Of a stretch of DNA of 64,000 nucleotides, positions 34,670-44,662 are shown piece after piece. A program made the position numbers and the translations under genes. Source of the stretch: Collimonas fungivorans Ter331 (GTDB lineage: Bacteria; Pseudomonadota; Gammaproteobacteria; Burkholderiales; Burkholderiaceae_D); contig NC_015856.1 of the NCBI RefSeq assembly GCF_000221045.1, positions 3,306,542-3,370,541 of the forward strand, in the 5' to 3' direction. Position 1 is the first letter of the stretch. Every line of letters starts with the position of its first letter. The notes beneath the pieces are model-generated. The model made no database searches. It was given only the letters and a program-made list of their open reading frames with translations, and had not been told where the DNA came from.

Positions 34670-36781
34670 TCAGCCCAAGGGCTTGATCGATCCCGGCACG
34701 ATCGAGGCGCCGAATTCACGCATCATGCTCTGGATGAAGGGATCGCTGTGCGCGGTCAGTTCCGCCAGGCGCTGGCGCTCTGCCTGCGCCGCCAGCATCT
34801 GCGCGTTGGCGGTATGGCGCACCGTACCGAGTTCGGTTTCCACCTTGACCGGGCGGCCGAAATGCTCGCTCAGCGCAACCTCCAACTTATCGACACTGCC
34901 GGCCGAGCGCAAGGTGTCGAACGGAATCCGCAGATGGAACTGGGCTGCCGGGCCGCTGCTGTCGGACTTGACCAGCTCGCTCTGCTGCGCCAGCTGATGC
35001 GCCACACCGCGCACCGCCAGGGTGGAAGCCAGCAAGGGCCAGTTGCCGTCCCAGTTCAGGTTTGGATCGGGCTGCAGCACCAGCGGCGGTAGCGGCTCCG
35101 GCGCAGCTGCCGGCTGCTGCACCACCGGTTCAGCGCGCACAGGCTGGCGGCCATTACTCACTGCGCCGTTGGCGGCAACTGAGCGCGACGGAGGGGCTGG
35201 CGGTGAATATGACTCAGTTTTTTTTTCAGCCGCCGAACTGGAAAATTCGGTGTCCGGCAAATCCATGGGCAGCGGGATCTCTTCTTCCCAAGGCGGCACA
35301 GAGGAATTCTGCGGTACTTGCTGCACATACGCCGGCGCCGCCGGTTTGGCGTCCGCCACCGCCGCGGCTGGCTGGCTGACCGGCGCTGCCGGCGCCTGGC
35401 TTGGCTGCGGCCGCGCCGGTGCGCCGCCCTTGCGGGAAGACGCTGCGCGCGCAGCTTCCAGCGCAGCCCGGGCCGGGCTCATGCCGCCGTTGCCGGCGGG
35501 GGGCGCAAGAGGTACAACTGGCGCGCTGGTGCTGAGCGTCGGCGGTGCGCTGCTCAGGCGGGCGGCGGTTGGCGCCGCCTGGGCTGGCGGTCTCGATGCA
35601 GCAGGCGCGGCTGCGGCTGGCGCAGTGCTTGCCTGCGGCCGCGGACGGCTGACCGGCGGCGGCGCCGCAATGCTGCCGTCAGCTTGCGGACGGAACGCCA
35701 GCATGCGCAGCAGGGTCATCGAAAAACCGGCATATTCGTCCGGCGCCAGGCCGAGTTCATTGCGGCCGTGTACGGCGATCTGGTAAAACAGTTGTATTTC
35801 TTCGGCGTCGAACAAGCCCGACAGCCGGATCACTTCTTCGCGTTCCGGCAGATCGTCGGCCAGGGCTGCCGGCACGCTTTGCGCCAGCGCTATCCGATGC
35901 AGCAACGTGCCCAGGTCTTGCAGCGCCGCGCTGTACGACAAGCTGCGGCTGGCCATGTCGTCGGCCACCGCCAGCAAGCCGGGGCCGTCTTTCGCCGCCA
36001 GCGCATCCAGCACGCGGATCAGGTAAGACTGGTCAAGCGCGCCGAGCATGCCCTGCACCGCTTCCAGCGTCACCTTGCCGGCGGCATAGGCGATCGCCTG
36101 GTCGGTCAGCGACAGCGCATCGCGCATCGAACCGTGGGCGCCTTGCGCCAGCAAACGCAGGGCCGGGGTTTCGAATTCGATCTGCTCCTGGCCCAGGATA
36201 TTGTCCAGGTGGCTGATGATATGGCCGGGCGGCATCTGCTTCAGGTTGAACTGCAGGCAGCGCGACAGCACCGTCACCGGGATTTTTTGCGGGTCGGTGG
36301 TGGCCAGGATGAACTTGACATGTTCAGGCGGCTCTTCCAGCGTCTTCAGCATCGAGTTGAAAGCGTGGTTGGTGAGCATGTGCACTTCGTCGATCATATA
36401 GACCTTGAAGCGCGCATTGGACGGCGCATACACAGCCTGCTCCAGCAACTGCGCCATTTCGTCGACGCCGCGGTTCGAGGCCGCGTCCATCTCGATATAG
36501 TCGACAAAGCGCCCGGCGTCGATCGCCACGCACGCTTCGCACACGCCGCACGGCGTCGCCGTGATGCCGCCGGTGCCGTCGGCGCCGATGCAATTGAGCG
36601 ATTTCGCCAGGATCCGCGACAAGGTGGTCTTGCCGACGCCGCGCGTGCCGGTAAATAAATAGGCGTGGTGCAGGCGCTGTTGCTCCAAGGCGTGCGTCAA
36701 AGCCCTTACGACGTGTTCCTGGCCGACCAGCGTATCGAAGCTTCTGGGGCGATATTTACGGGCGAGAACTTGGTAGGACAT
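34670..36781 (-). CDS. dnaX: DNA polymerase III subunit tau (and possible gamma)
   Basis: 703-residue clamp-loader subunit. Walker A GTRGVGKTTLSRI, a zinc site with CGVCEAC, Walker B region YMIDEVHML and sensor ATTDPQKIP, then domain III to about 375. A Pro/Ala-rich linker of about 190 residues and a C-terminal tau domain follow. In the linker, codons 519-521 (GAA AAA AAA) form part of an A9 run. A -1 shift there gives Asn and then TGA, so a 522-residue gamma-like product is possible. First gene of dnaX-ybaB-recR. Confidence 0.97.
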   Translation of the reverse strand: MSYQVLARKYRPRSFDTLVGQEHVVRALTHALEQQRLHHAYLFTGTRGVGKTTLSRILAKSLNCIGADGTGGITATPCGVCEACVAIDAGRFVDYIEMDAASNRGVDEMAQLLEQAVYAPSNARFKVYMIDEVHMLTNHAFNSMLKTLEEPPEHVKFILATTDPQKIPVTVLSRCLQFNLKQMPPGHIISHLDNILGQEQIEFETPALRLLAQGAHGSMRDALSLTDQAIAYAAGKVTLEAVQGMLGALDQSYLIRVLDALAAKDGPGLLAVADDMASRSLSYSAALQDLGTLLHRIALAQSVPAALADDLPEREEVIRLSGLFDAEEIQLFYQIAVHGRNELGLAPDEYAGFSMTLLRMLAFRPQADGSIAAPPPVSRPRPQASTAPAAAAPAASRPPAQAAPTAARLSSAPPTLSTSAPVVPLAPPAGNGGMSPARAALEAARAASSRKGGAPARPQPSQAPAAPVSQPAAAVADAKPAAPAYVQQVPQNSSVPPWEEEIPLPMDLPDTEFSSSAAEKKTESYSPPAPPSRSVAANGAVSNGRQPVRAEPVVQQPAAAPEPLPPLVLQPDPNLNWDGNWPLLASTLAVRGVAHQLAQQSELVKSDSSGPAAQFHLRIPFDTLRSAGSVDKLEVALSEHFGRPVKVETELGTVRHTANAQMLAAQAERQRLAELTAHSDPFIQSMMREFGASIVPGSIKPLG
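35214..35227 (-). promoter_or_regulatory. candidate slippery site for gamma production in dnaX
   Basis: On the minus strand nine A residues (35226-35218) are followed by CTGA. Shifting -1, or inserting one A during transcription, makes AAC TGA directly after Lys521. AACTGAG just at the run can pair with CTCAGTT about 30 bases downstream, a possible stimulatory stem. The E. coli dnaX frameshift and Thermus A9 transcript slippage are precedents. Use in this organism is inferred. Confidence 0.55.
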
Positions 36782-37015
36782 AGGCAGCGGATAGGGGCAG
36801 CAAGTTGTGAAAGCAAATTGTGAAATACAGACAGCATTTTACCTGACAGACGAAGCCAGCACAGTTTTTAAACTTGCCGGCCTTTCATTGGGGAACTGCC
36901 GACTGAAGCGGCGCTCTAGATAATTGCCTGACAACACCTTCCAGAGATCCGAGGCAAGGGGTAAAGTCGGGTGTAAAGTCAAGCAATACGGCCCCATAAA
37001 ATCAGGAGATCACTC

Positions 37016-38662
37016 ATGCAAGGGCAGACCCACGAAGTCACCAACCAGGTGCCTGAACTGTATGGCAACAACCTGTACCTGGACGACACCATCCTGCAGG
37101 CAGGCGTGCAGCGCCTGCACGGACAATGGCGCGCCGAGCAGCTGGCGCGCTACGGCGCCGAACTCGGCAGCAAGGAAAGCTGGCAGCTGGCCGAACTGGC
37201 CAACCGCCACCAGCCCGAACTGAACACTTTCGACCGCCTCGGCAACCGCATCGACGCCGTCGAATTCCATCCGGCCTGGCATGCGCTGCTAGGCATGCTG
37301 CGCCGCCAAGGCCTGCACGCCCTACCCTGGATCAAGCCGCAAAGCGGCAGCCACGTGGCGCGCGCCGCCGGGTATTTCCTGCACGCCCAGCTGGAAGCCG
37401 GATCGCTCTGTCCCACCACCATGACTTTCGCCTCGATCCCGGTGCTGCAGCAGGAACCGGCCTTGTTTGCCGCCTTGCAGGCAAAATTGTTGTCATGTGA
37501 GCATGACAGCCGCGACCTGGCGCTGGAGCACAAGAACTCGATCCTGCTCGGCATGGGCATGACGGAAAAACAAGGCGGCTCAGACGTCCGCAGCAATACC
37601 ACCACGGCCGTCCCGCTGGAGGGCGGCGGCGGACGCGGCGCGGGTTACCTGCTGACCGGCCACAAATGGTTTTTTTCGGCGCCGATGTGCGACGCCCACA
37701 TGGTGCTGGCGCGTACCGAGATGGGCCTGAGCTGCTTTTTCGTGCCGCGCTGGCGGCCCGACGGCAGCAAGAACCAGGTGCAGATACAGCGCTTGAAAGA
37801 CAAGCTGGGCAACCGCTCCAATTCCAGCAGCGAAGTGGAATTCCGGGAAGCCTTCGGCATCATGGTCGGCGACGAAGGCCGCGGCATCCCGACCATCATC
37901 GAAATGGCCAACCACACCCGCCTCGATTGCGTCATCGGTTCCGCCGGCCTGATACGCCAGGCGCTGGTGCAGGCGCTGCATCATGCGCGCCACCGCAGCG
38001 CTTTCGGCCGCCATCTGGCAGAACAGCCGCTGATGCAAAACGTCTTGTCCGACCTCGCCTTGGAAAGCGAAGCGGCGACGCTGCTGATGCTGCAGCTGGC
38101 CAGCGCTTTCGAACATCCGGACGATCCGCTGCAGCGCGCCTGGCGCCGTATAGTCACGCCCGCCGCCAAGTTCTGGGTCTGCAAGCGGGCGCTGGAATTC
38201 AGCGGCGAATGCATGGAAATCTGGGGCGGCAACGGTTACGTCGAAACCGGCCCGATGGCGCGCTTTTACCGCGAAGCGCCGGTCAATTCGATCTGGGAAG
38301 GTTCGGGCAACGTCATGTGCCTGGACGTGCTGCGCGCCATTGAACGCGAGCCGGCCGGTTTCGGCTTGCTGCTGGCGCAGCTGGCCGAAACGGCGCGCGA
38401 CCATCCTGGCCTGCGCGCGATGCTGGACGATCTGCAGAAAGACCTGGCGACGCCGGCTGAACAGCGCGAGATGCTGGGGCGCCGCTTCGTACAGCGCCTG
38501 GTGCTGACGGTCCAGGGCGCCTTGATGCTGCAGCACGCGCCTTCAGTCATTGCCGACGCTTTCATCGCCAGCCGCAGCGAAGCGATGGGCGGACGGGTCT
38601 ATGGAACCTTGGCGGCGGCGCATCTGCAGCAGCAGATTTTGCAGCGGACCTGGCTGCAGTAG
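37016..38662 (+). CDS. aidB: AidB-like acyl-CoA dehydrogenase family flavoprotein
   Basis: 548-residue flavoprotein, close in size and order of motifs to E. coli AidB, which is induced by alkylating agents and binds DNA. Seen: MGMTEKQGGSDVRSNTT (FAD region), LTGHKWFFSAPMCDAHMVLA, HHARHRSAFGR, and the C-terminal SIWEGSGNVMCLDVLRA, a strong AidB signature. A plain isovaleryl-CoA dehydrogenase is less likely because of length. AGGAG precedes ATG 37016. It stands alone, and a terminator follows. No Ada site was identified upstream. Confidence 0.85.
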   Translation: MQGQTHEVTNQVPELYGNNLYLDDTILQAGVQRLHGQWRAEQLARYGAELGSKESWQLAELANRHQPELNTFDRLGNRIDAVEFHPAWHALLGMLRRQGLHALPWIKPQSGSHVARAAGYFLHAQLEAGSLCPTTMTFASIPVLQQEPALFAALQAKLLSCEHDSRDLALEHKNSILLGMGMTEKQGGSDVRSNTTTAVPLEGGGGRGAGYLLTGHKWFFSAPMCDAHMVLARTEMGLSCFFVPRWRPDGSKNQVQIQRLKDKLGNRSNSSSEVEFREAFGIMVGDEGRGIPTIIEMANHTRLDCVIGSAGLIRQALVQALHHARHRSAFGRHLAEQPLMQNVLSDLALESEAATLLMLQLASAFEHPDDPLQRAWRRIVTPAAKFWVCKRALEFSGECMEIWGGNGYVETGPMARFYREAPVNSIWEGSGNVMCLDVLRAIEREPAGFGLLLAQLAETARDHPGLRAMLDDLQKDLATPAEQREMLGRRFVQRLVLTVQGALMLQHAPSVIADAFIASRSEAMGGRVYGTLAAAHLQQQILQRTWLQ

Positions 38663-38694
38663 ACAATGGTCCAGGGACTTGCTGCTCCCCAAAA

Positions 38695-38734
38695 AAAACC
38701 GGCGATACTCTTAGCGAGCATCGCCGGTTTTTTT
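38695..38734. terminator. bidirectional rho-independent terminator
   Basis: CCGGCGAT and ATCGCCGG form a perfect 8-base stem around a 13-base loop, flanked by an A8 run on the left (38691-38698) and T7 on the right. It lies between the converging AidB-like gene and mrcA and can serve both. Confidence 0.92.
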
Positions 38735-38754
38735 ACGCGAATCTTTATATAGAC

Positions 38755-41202
38755 TCAATGACCGCTGAACAACTTCAGGATATTCTGCTTCTCGTCTTCC
38801 TGCGGATTGGTTTGCGGCACAGGTGCTGGAACAGGCAGCCCATCCGGACCGATTTCCACCGGCGCTCCGCTGGCGCTGGCGCCCAGTCCAAGCGAAGCGA
38901 TGAAGCCGTTGCCCGGCGTGAAATTGTCGAAGTAAAACTCGTTGTTGATGGTAGTGACGCCAGCCGGCATAGGCATCTGGTATTCCGGCACGCCACGCAA
39001 GGCGCGTCCCATGTACTCGGTCCAGATCGGCAGCGCCAGCTGGGCGCCGAATTCGCGGCTGCCCAGGCTCTTCGGCTGGTCGTAGCCCATCCAGGCCACC
39101 GCCACCAGGCTGTTCTGGTAACCGGCGAACCAGCCGTCGAAAGCATCGTTGGTGGTGCCGGTCTTGCCGGCCAGGTCGGTGCGGCGCAGTATATTTGTGC
39201 CGGCGCCGGTGCCGCGCTGCGCTACCGATTGCAGCAGGCTGGTCATGATGTAGCTGTTGCGCGCATCCAGCACCCGCGTTGCGTTCTGGCCGGCGACCTG
39301 CGGCTCGACCTTGGACAGCACGGCGCCGCGGGAATCGGTCACTTGCGAAATCAGGTAGGGATTGACGCGGTAGCCGCCGTTCGCCAGCACCGCATAGGCG
39401 CCGACCAGCTGCAGCGGCGTCACCTGTCCTGCACCTAAAGCCAAAGGCAGGTAAGGCGGCGTCTTGTCGAGATCGAAGCCGAAATGGCTGGTGACGAATT
39501 CCTGGGCGTACTTGACGCCGATCGCATCCAGCAGGCGGATCGACACCAGGTTCTTCGAACGCTGCAAGCCGGTGCGCAACGGCATCGGGCCGTCAGGCTG
39601 GTCGTCGTCCTTCGGTTCCCACGGTCCCTGGCCAGGCGCGCCGGGGAACGACACCGGGGCGTCGTTGATGATGGAAGCCGGGCCAAAACCCTTTTCCAGC
39701 GCGGCCGAATAGATGAACGGCTTGAAGGTCGAACCGGGCTGGCGCCAGGCCTGGGTGACGTGGTTGAATTTATTCTGGTTGAAATCGAAACCGCCGACCA
39801 GGGAACGGATGGCGCCGGTCTGCGGCGTCAGCGACACCATGGTAGCTTCGACCTGCGGCAGCTGGGTGATCTGCCAGCCTTTGGCGGTATTGATGACGCG
39901 GATCACGGAACCCTTCTGGATCTTCAGGTTCTTGCCGGCTTTCGCACTCAGGGCCGAAGCGGCAAGGCGCAAGCCTTCGCCGCTGATGGTGACCGCGGTA
40001 TCGTTGCGCAGCATTGCCTGCACCTGCTTGGGATCTGCACTCAACACGACGGCCGGCACGATGTCGTCATTGTCGGGCTTGTCTTGCAGGGCATCTTCGA
40101 TGGCCTGGTCGCGCTCGTCGCCGCCGGCCGGCAACTCGATGGTCGCCTCCGGTCCGCGGTAGCCGTGGCGGCGGTCGTAATCCATCACGCCTTTGCGTAC
40201 CGCGTCATATGCTGCCTGCTGGTCGGCGGCATTGAGGGTGGTCGTCACGCTCAAGCCGCGCGTATAAGTATCTTCCTTGAATTGCGCGTACAGCATCTGG
40301 CGCACCATTTCGATGGCGTATTCGGCATGCACGCTGTAGTTATTGCCCTTGGTCTTGACCTGGATGTCTTCCGCGATGGCCTGGTCGTACTGTTCCTGGG
40401 TGATGAATTCGAGGTCGCGCATGCGTTTCAGGATGTATTCCTGGCGCACCCGGGCACGCTTCGGATTGACCACCGGGTTGTAGGCCGAAGGCGCTTTCGG
40501 CAAGCCGGCCAGCATCGCCGCCTGCGCCAGCGTGATGTCCTTCAGGTCCTTGCCGAAATAAGTACGTGCGGCAGCGGCGAAACCAAACGAGCGCTGCCCC
40601 AGGTAGATCTGGTTCATGTAGACCTCCAGGATCTGGTCCTTGCTCAGGGCGGTCTCGATCTTGTAGGCCAGCAGGATTTCATAGATCTTGCGGGAATAGG
40701 TTTTTTCGCTGGACAGGAAAACGTTGCGCGCCACCTGCATGGTGATGGTGCTGGCGCCTTGCGAAGCACCGCCGTGCATGATGTCGGCCAGGCCGGCGCG
40801 CAGAATGCCGATGACGTCGATGCCGCCATGCTGGTAGAAACGCGCATCTTCAATCGCCAGCACCGCATTCTTCATGTCGGCCGGGATGTCGTCCAGCTTG
40901 ACCAGGCTGCGCCGCTCCTCGCCGAACTCGCCGATCAGGACGTGGTCGGCAGTGTAGATGCGCAGCGGCACCTTGGGCCGGTAGTCGGTGATAGCGTCCA
41001 GCGCCGGCAGCTGCGGCGTCATCACCACCAGCGCATATGTCACCAGCAAACCGGCTATCACCACGCCGGCCAGGACCAGCCCGCCAATGGTGAGCAGCAG
41101 TGCATGTGCCACGCTGCCCTTGCCGTTCTTACGGGCCTGGCCAGAGCGGGACTTGTTTCCGGGCTTGTGTGCGTCTTGCTGGGTTTTCTTTGTTGATGAC
41201 AT
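38755..41202 (-). CDS. mrcA: penicillin-binding protein 1A
   Basis: 815-residue bifunctional peptidoglycan synthase. N-terminal cytosolic tail and one membrane anchor (about residues 31-62). The glycosyltransferase domain has catalytic Glu in AIEDARFYQHGGID and the TITMQVARN motif. The transpeptidase domain has the active serine in QPGSTFKPF, SxN in the following region, and KTGTTNDAFDGWF. Full length for class A PBPs. In many proteobacteria the pilM-Q genes lie next to it; here an esterase-like gene and comEC follow. Confidence 0.96.
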   Translation of the reverse strand: MSSTKKTQQDAHKPGNKSRSGQARKNGKGSVAHALLLTIGGLVLAGVVIAGLLVTYALVVMTPQLPALDAITDYRPKVPLRIYTADHVLIGEFGEERRSLVKLDDIPADMKNAVLAIEDARFYQHGGIDVIGILRAGLADIMHGGASQGASTITMQVARNVFLSSEKTYSRKIYEILLAYKIETALSKDQILEVYMNQIYLGQRSFGFAAAARTYFGKDLKDITLAQAAMLAGLPKAPSAYNPVVNPKRARVRQEYILKRMRDLEFITQEQYDQAIAEDIQVKTKGNNYSVHAEYAIEMVRQMLYAQFKEDTYTRGLSVTTTLNAADQQAAYDAVRKGVMDYDRRHGYRGPEATIELPAGGDERDQAIEDALQDKPDNDDIVPAVVLSADPKQVQAMLRNDTAVTISGEGLRLAASALSAKAGKNLKIQKGSVIRVINTAKGWQITQLPQVEATMVSLTPQTGAIRSLVGGFDFNQNKFNHVTQAWRQPGSTFKPFIYSAALEKGFGPASIINDAPVSFPGAPGQGPWEPKDDDQPDGPMPLRTGLQRSKNLVSIRLLDAIGVKYAQEFVTSHFGFDLDKTPPYLPLALGAGQVTPLQLVGAYAVLANGGYRVNPYLISQVTDSRGAVLSKVEPQVAGQNATRVLDARNSYIMTSLLQSVAQRGTGAGTNILRRTDLAGKTGTTNDAFDGWFAGYQNSLVAVAWMGYDQPKSLGSREFGAQLALPIWTEYMGRALRGVPEYQMPMPAGVTTINNEFYFDNFTPGNGFIASLGLGASASGAPVEIGPDGLPVPAPVPQTNPQEDEKQNILKLFSGH

Positions 41203-41264
41203 AGCAATATTCGAGGGAAATAGCCCTGTATCCTACAACATGCCGGGGATCGGACCTCGAATGG

Positions 41265-42104
41265 CTACGAATTGTTACGAATCGACGGGCCCGGAGCCCG
41301 CTGTGCTAGCAAGGCTTGGATCATCTGACGCGTGGCGGCTGCCGCCAGTTCCGGCGTTTCCATCGGAAACAGGTGGCCGCCGGGAATTTGCCTGAAATAT
41401 CTGCCGACCAGGCGCTTGGTGGCATCCAGCCCGGCCTGCCGGCATTCGACCGAATCGACGCCGCCGACAAAACCGATAGGCACCGGAAAACCGCCTTTCA
41501 ACACATTGCCCATGTCGTGCGGCAGGGTCCGGTAGACGGCGGTTTCGATATCGCGCCGGAAACGCAGGACCACATTGCCCTGCTCTTCTTCCAGCCCGTA
41601 GGTAATATAGTCGCGCAAGACTTCCGGCGCCCAGTTGGCGAATACCTGCTTGCCGGCGAAATGCTGGTAGGCCGCCTCGGCGCTGGGCCACAGGTTGCGC
41701 CGCTTCACCGAAAACCGCGCTTGCGAGACCCGCTTGTCCAATCCCAGCGCCTTGGCGCCGCGCAGCAGGCTGGCGCGCCAGCCGACCACCACCGGCGTGT
41801 CCAGCATCACCACGCAGCTGACCAGATCCGGGCGCCGCTGCGCCGCCAGCAACGCCAGGCCGCCGCCCATCGAGTGGCCGACCAGGATCACCGGCTCGGC
41901 ATAACGCGCCGCCAGCTCGTCGATCAGTTCCTGCACCAGCGCCGGCCAGCCGTCGGTGACCGGGTATTTGGGATTATGGGCGTGGATATCGAGCGAACGC
42001 ACGTCGTAGTCGTGGCCGAGGAAGTCAAGGAACTGGCGATAAGTCCCCGCCGGAAAACTGTTGCCGTGGATGAAGTGCAAAATCGGATGCATAGCGTGTT
42101 TCAT
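41265..42104 (-). CDS. alpha/beta fold hydrolase
   Basis: 279-residue cytosolic hydrolase. The oxyanion motif is LHFIHGNSFPAGTY, the nucleophile elbow is VGHSMGGGLALL, the acid is probably in GFVGGVDSVECR, and the catalytic His is in IPGGHLFPMETPE. The order suits a small esterase/lactonase. ATG 42104 was chosen; an in-frame ATG 12 bases later is possible, and no ribosome site separates them. It converges on nothing and lies between mrcA and comEC on the same strand. Confidence 0.85.
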   Translation of the reverse strand: MKHAMHPILHFIHGNSFPAGTYRQFLDFLGHDYDVRSLDIHAHNPKYPVTDGWPALVQELIDELAARYAEPVILVGHSMGGGLALLAAQRRPDLVSCVVMLDTPVVVGWRASLLRGAKALGLDKRVSQARFSVKRRNLWPSAEAAYQHFAGKQVFANWAPEVLRDYITYGLEEEQGNVVLRFRRDIETAVYRTLPHDMGNVLKGGFPVPIGFVGGVDSVECRQAGLDATKRLVGRYFRQIPGGHLFPMETPELAAAATRQMIQALLAQRAPGPSIRNNS

Positions 42105-42225
42105 GAATAAAACAGAAAACCTGTCTTGATGGGGTCTCATTTAAAACCGAAAGTGGCGATCTTCCAAAGGGAATATTAGAACTGGCACTCAGAACGGCGT
42201 AGCTTTTCCGCCGGCACTAGCCGGC

Positions 42226-44646
42226 TCAACGGCCGTACCAGTAGCGCCGATGCTGGTTCCTGTACGTATCGACGCTGACGGTATCGCCGAATTTCAGCAA
42301 AATTGCACCGTCTGTATCGCTGCGCAGATTTGTGCTTCCCAATGCCTGGTAACGCTCCAGGATTTGCTGTTTCGGATGACGGAAACGGTTGCGGTAGCCA
42401 ACCTGGAACAGGACGATTTGCGGATCGACGGCGGCCAGGAACGAGGCTGTCGACGACGTGCCGCTGCCATGATGCGGCGCCAGCAGCACCGTCGATTTCA
42501 GTTGCCCGGCATGGCTGGCGAGCAGCTGTTTTTCCTGCGCCGCCTCGATATCGCCCGGCAGCAACACTGTATGCTGGCCGTGGCTGATCTTGAGGGTGCA
42601 GCTGACCGTATTTGCCTTGGGTTTCGCAATGGCCGCCGGCGTCGCCAATGCCGGATACTGCTCAAGATCCGGATACAGCATGTCGAATTTCACGCTACCC
42701 CACTGCCATGCCTGGCCGTCATGGCAGCGCTCATGAACGGCCGCGGCCCTGGCGATAGCGTGGTCCGGCGCCAGCGAGGAATATACCTTGGCCACCTCGA
42801 TGCTGTCCATGATCGACAGGGCTCCGCCGGAATGATCATTGTCGGCATGCGACACGATCAGCGCATCCAGCGCAGCGATGCCGCGCGCCCTCAGGTAAGG
42901 AACGATGATGCGGCTGCCTGCATCCGATGCCGGCGAATAATAGGGTCCGCTGTCGTACAGCAAACGGTGCTCGGCGGTCTCCACCAGTACCGCCATGCCC
43001 TGGCCGACATCAAGCGCCGTGACCCACATTTCGCCGGGAGCGGGACGATAGCCGTGATCCAGCAGCAACGGCAGCCAGCCGGTCAGCGCCAGCCAGCGCA
43101 GCGGCCATCCGCGCGGCGCCAGCAGCCACAGGGTGGCCAGCAGCGCCAGCGCAAAAGTCCACGCTTGCGGCAACGGCGCCTGCCATACCGCAAACGGCAG
43201 CAGGCTCAGCCAGTTCAGGAAAAGCGCCAGCTGTTCCACCAGGACATGGGCGCCGCGCCACAGCCAGGTCGACAGCGGCGCCGGCAGCACGCCGGCGATC
43301 AAGGTCAACGGCGTCACCGCCAGGCCGATCAGCGGAATCGCCAGCGCGTTGGCGAGCGGACCGATCAGCGAGACGCGGCCGAACAGCAAGGCTGTCAGCG
43401 GCAGCAAGCCGATGGTCACCGCATATTGAGTAGCGCCGGCAGCCTTCAAGCCTTGCCGCCAGCGCGCCGGCAGCGACCGGCTCTCGACTGGAATGGCCAG
43501 GCTGCGGCCGGCGCTGGTGTACAGGATCACGCCGACCGCGCAGAAAGACAACCAGAATCCCGGCCACAGCAACGCCCAGGGATCGGCCAGCAAGACCGCC
43601 GCCAGCGCCGCGCACAACACGTGCGTGACGCTGGCGATGCGCCCGCTCCACAAAGCCAACGCCACCACCAGCAGCATGTACAAGGTACGCTGCGCGGGGA
43701 TGCCGAACCCGGCCAGCGCGACATAGCACAAGGCCGCCAGCGCGCCGCCCAGCGCCGCCGCTTTTTGCGCCGGCAGCAGCAGCGGCAAGGCCGCCCCGGT
43801 GAAAAAGGAACGGCGCCACAGCGCCGCCGTGACGACGGCGAACATGCCGGCAATCATCGTGATGTGCAGGCCGGAAATGGCGACCAGGTGGCTGATGCCG
43901 GTGCGGTTGAACACTTCCCAGTCGGATTGCTCTATGGCGCGCTGGTCGCCCACAGCGAGCGCCACCAGCACGCCGGCATAACGATGTTCGGGCAAGGCTT
44001 GCAAGATCCGATCACGCAGGCGGCTGCGCAGCACTTCAACCAGGTTGCCGGGACTGAACACAAATGCCTGCAGCTGCCGGTTATGCTGGTCGGGACGGAC
44101 GTAGCCGGTGGCGCGCAGATTGCGTTCCAGCAGCCATGCTTCATAGTCGAAACCGTGGGGATTGGCGTTGCCATGCGGACGCTTCAGTCGCACCGTCAGC
44201 TGCCAGCGCGCGCCGGCCTGCACCCGGGGTTGTTCGCCGTTTTGCGCCTGGTACCAGCCCAGCGCCAGGCGTCGGGGAACGGGCGGCTGTTGGCCATCCT
44301 GATCCAGCGCTTTTTCCACGGCAAAAGTAAAACGGACGCCGCTCTCCGAATATGAGGGCAAGCTGTCGACCGTGCCGATCACGCTGATATCGCGCCCCTC
44401 CCACGCCGGCGGCAATTCATGCCTTAAATGATATTGTGCGAACAATCCGGCCCAGGCAAAACCGAACAAGGCGCCGGCCAGCAGGCAGGCAGCCGATCTG
44501 AAATAAGGGTCAGGGATTTTGTGGGCAACCGCCAGCAGCACTAGTCCCAAGGCCAATAAGCCACACAGCAGCCAGACTGCGGGCAATACTGCCTGAGTTT
44601 GCAAAAAGGCAACGCCAAGGACAAAACCGATAACGGCGCTGCGCAT
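42226..44646 (-). CDS. comEC: ComEC/Rec2 DNA uptake channel
   Basis: 806-residue inner-membrane channel for transforming DNA. N-terminal hydrophobic segments, a soluble OB-like domain with KRPHGNANPHGFDYEAWLL, the competence core (GISHLVAISGLHITMIAGMF), then a metallo-beta-lactamase-like C-terminal domain (VGQGMAVLVET, VSHADNDHSGG, LLAPHHGSGTSS). Full-length and intact, so natural transformation is possible if the pilus genes exist elsewhere. It is 16 bases downstream of the TatD gene on the same strand. Confidence 0.96.
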   Translation of the reverse strand: MRSAVIGFVLGVAFLQTQAVLPAVWLLCGLLALGLVLLAVAHKIPDPYFRSAACLLAGALFGFAWAGLFAQYHLRHELPPAWEGRDISVIGTVDSLPSYSESGVRFTFAVEKALDQDGQQPPVPRRLALGWYQAQNGEQPRVQAGARWQLTVRLKRPHGNANPHGFDYEAWLLERNLRATGYVRPDQHNRQLQAFVFSPGNLVEVLRSRLRDRILQALPEHRYAGVLVALAVGDQRAIEQSDWEVFNRTGISHLVAISGLHITMIAGMFAVVTAALWRRSFFTGAALPLLLPAQKAAALGGALAALCYVALAGFGIPAQRTLYMLLVVALALWSGRIASVTHVLCAALAAVLLADPWALLWPGFWLSFCAVGVILYTSAGRSLAIPVESRSLPARWRQGLKAAGATQYAVTIGLLPLTALLFGRVSLIGPLANALAIPLIGLAVTPLTLIAGVLPAPLSTWLWRGAHVLVEQLALFLNWLSLLPFAVWQAPLPQAWTFALALLATLWLLAPRGWPLRWLALTGWLPLLLDHGYRPAPGEMWVTALDVGQGMAVLVETAEHRLLYDSGPYYSPASDAGSRIIVPYLRARGIAALDALIVSHADNDHSGGALSIMDSIEVAKVYSSLAPDHAIARAAAVHERCHDGQAWQWGSVKFDMLYPDLEQYPALATPAAIAKPKANTVSCTLKISHGQHTVLLPGDIEAAQEKQLLASHAGQLKSTVLLAPHHGSGTSSTASFLAAVDPQIVLFQVGYRNRFRHPKQQILERYQALGSTNLRSDTDGAILLKFGDTVSVDTYRNQHRRYWYGR

Positions 44647-44662
44647 GCCCTCAGCGTGTTGC

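Noticed and set aside
36782-37015. Possible SRP RNA gene (ffs) upstream of dnaX, as in some bacteria
   Set aside because: The conserved GGTCCGGAAGGAAGCAGC-type core is absent on both strands.
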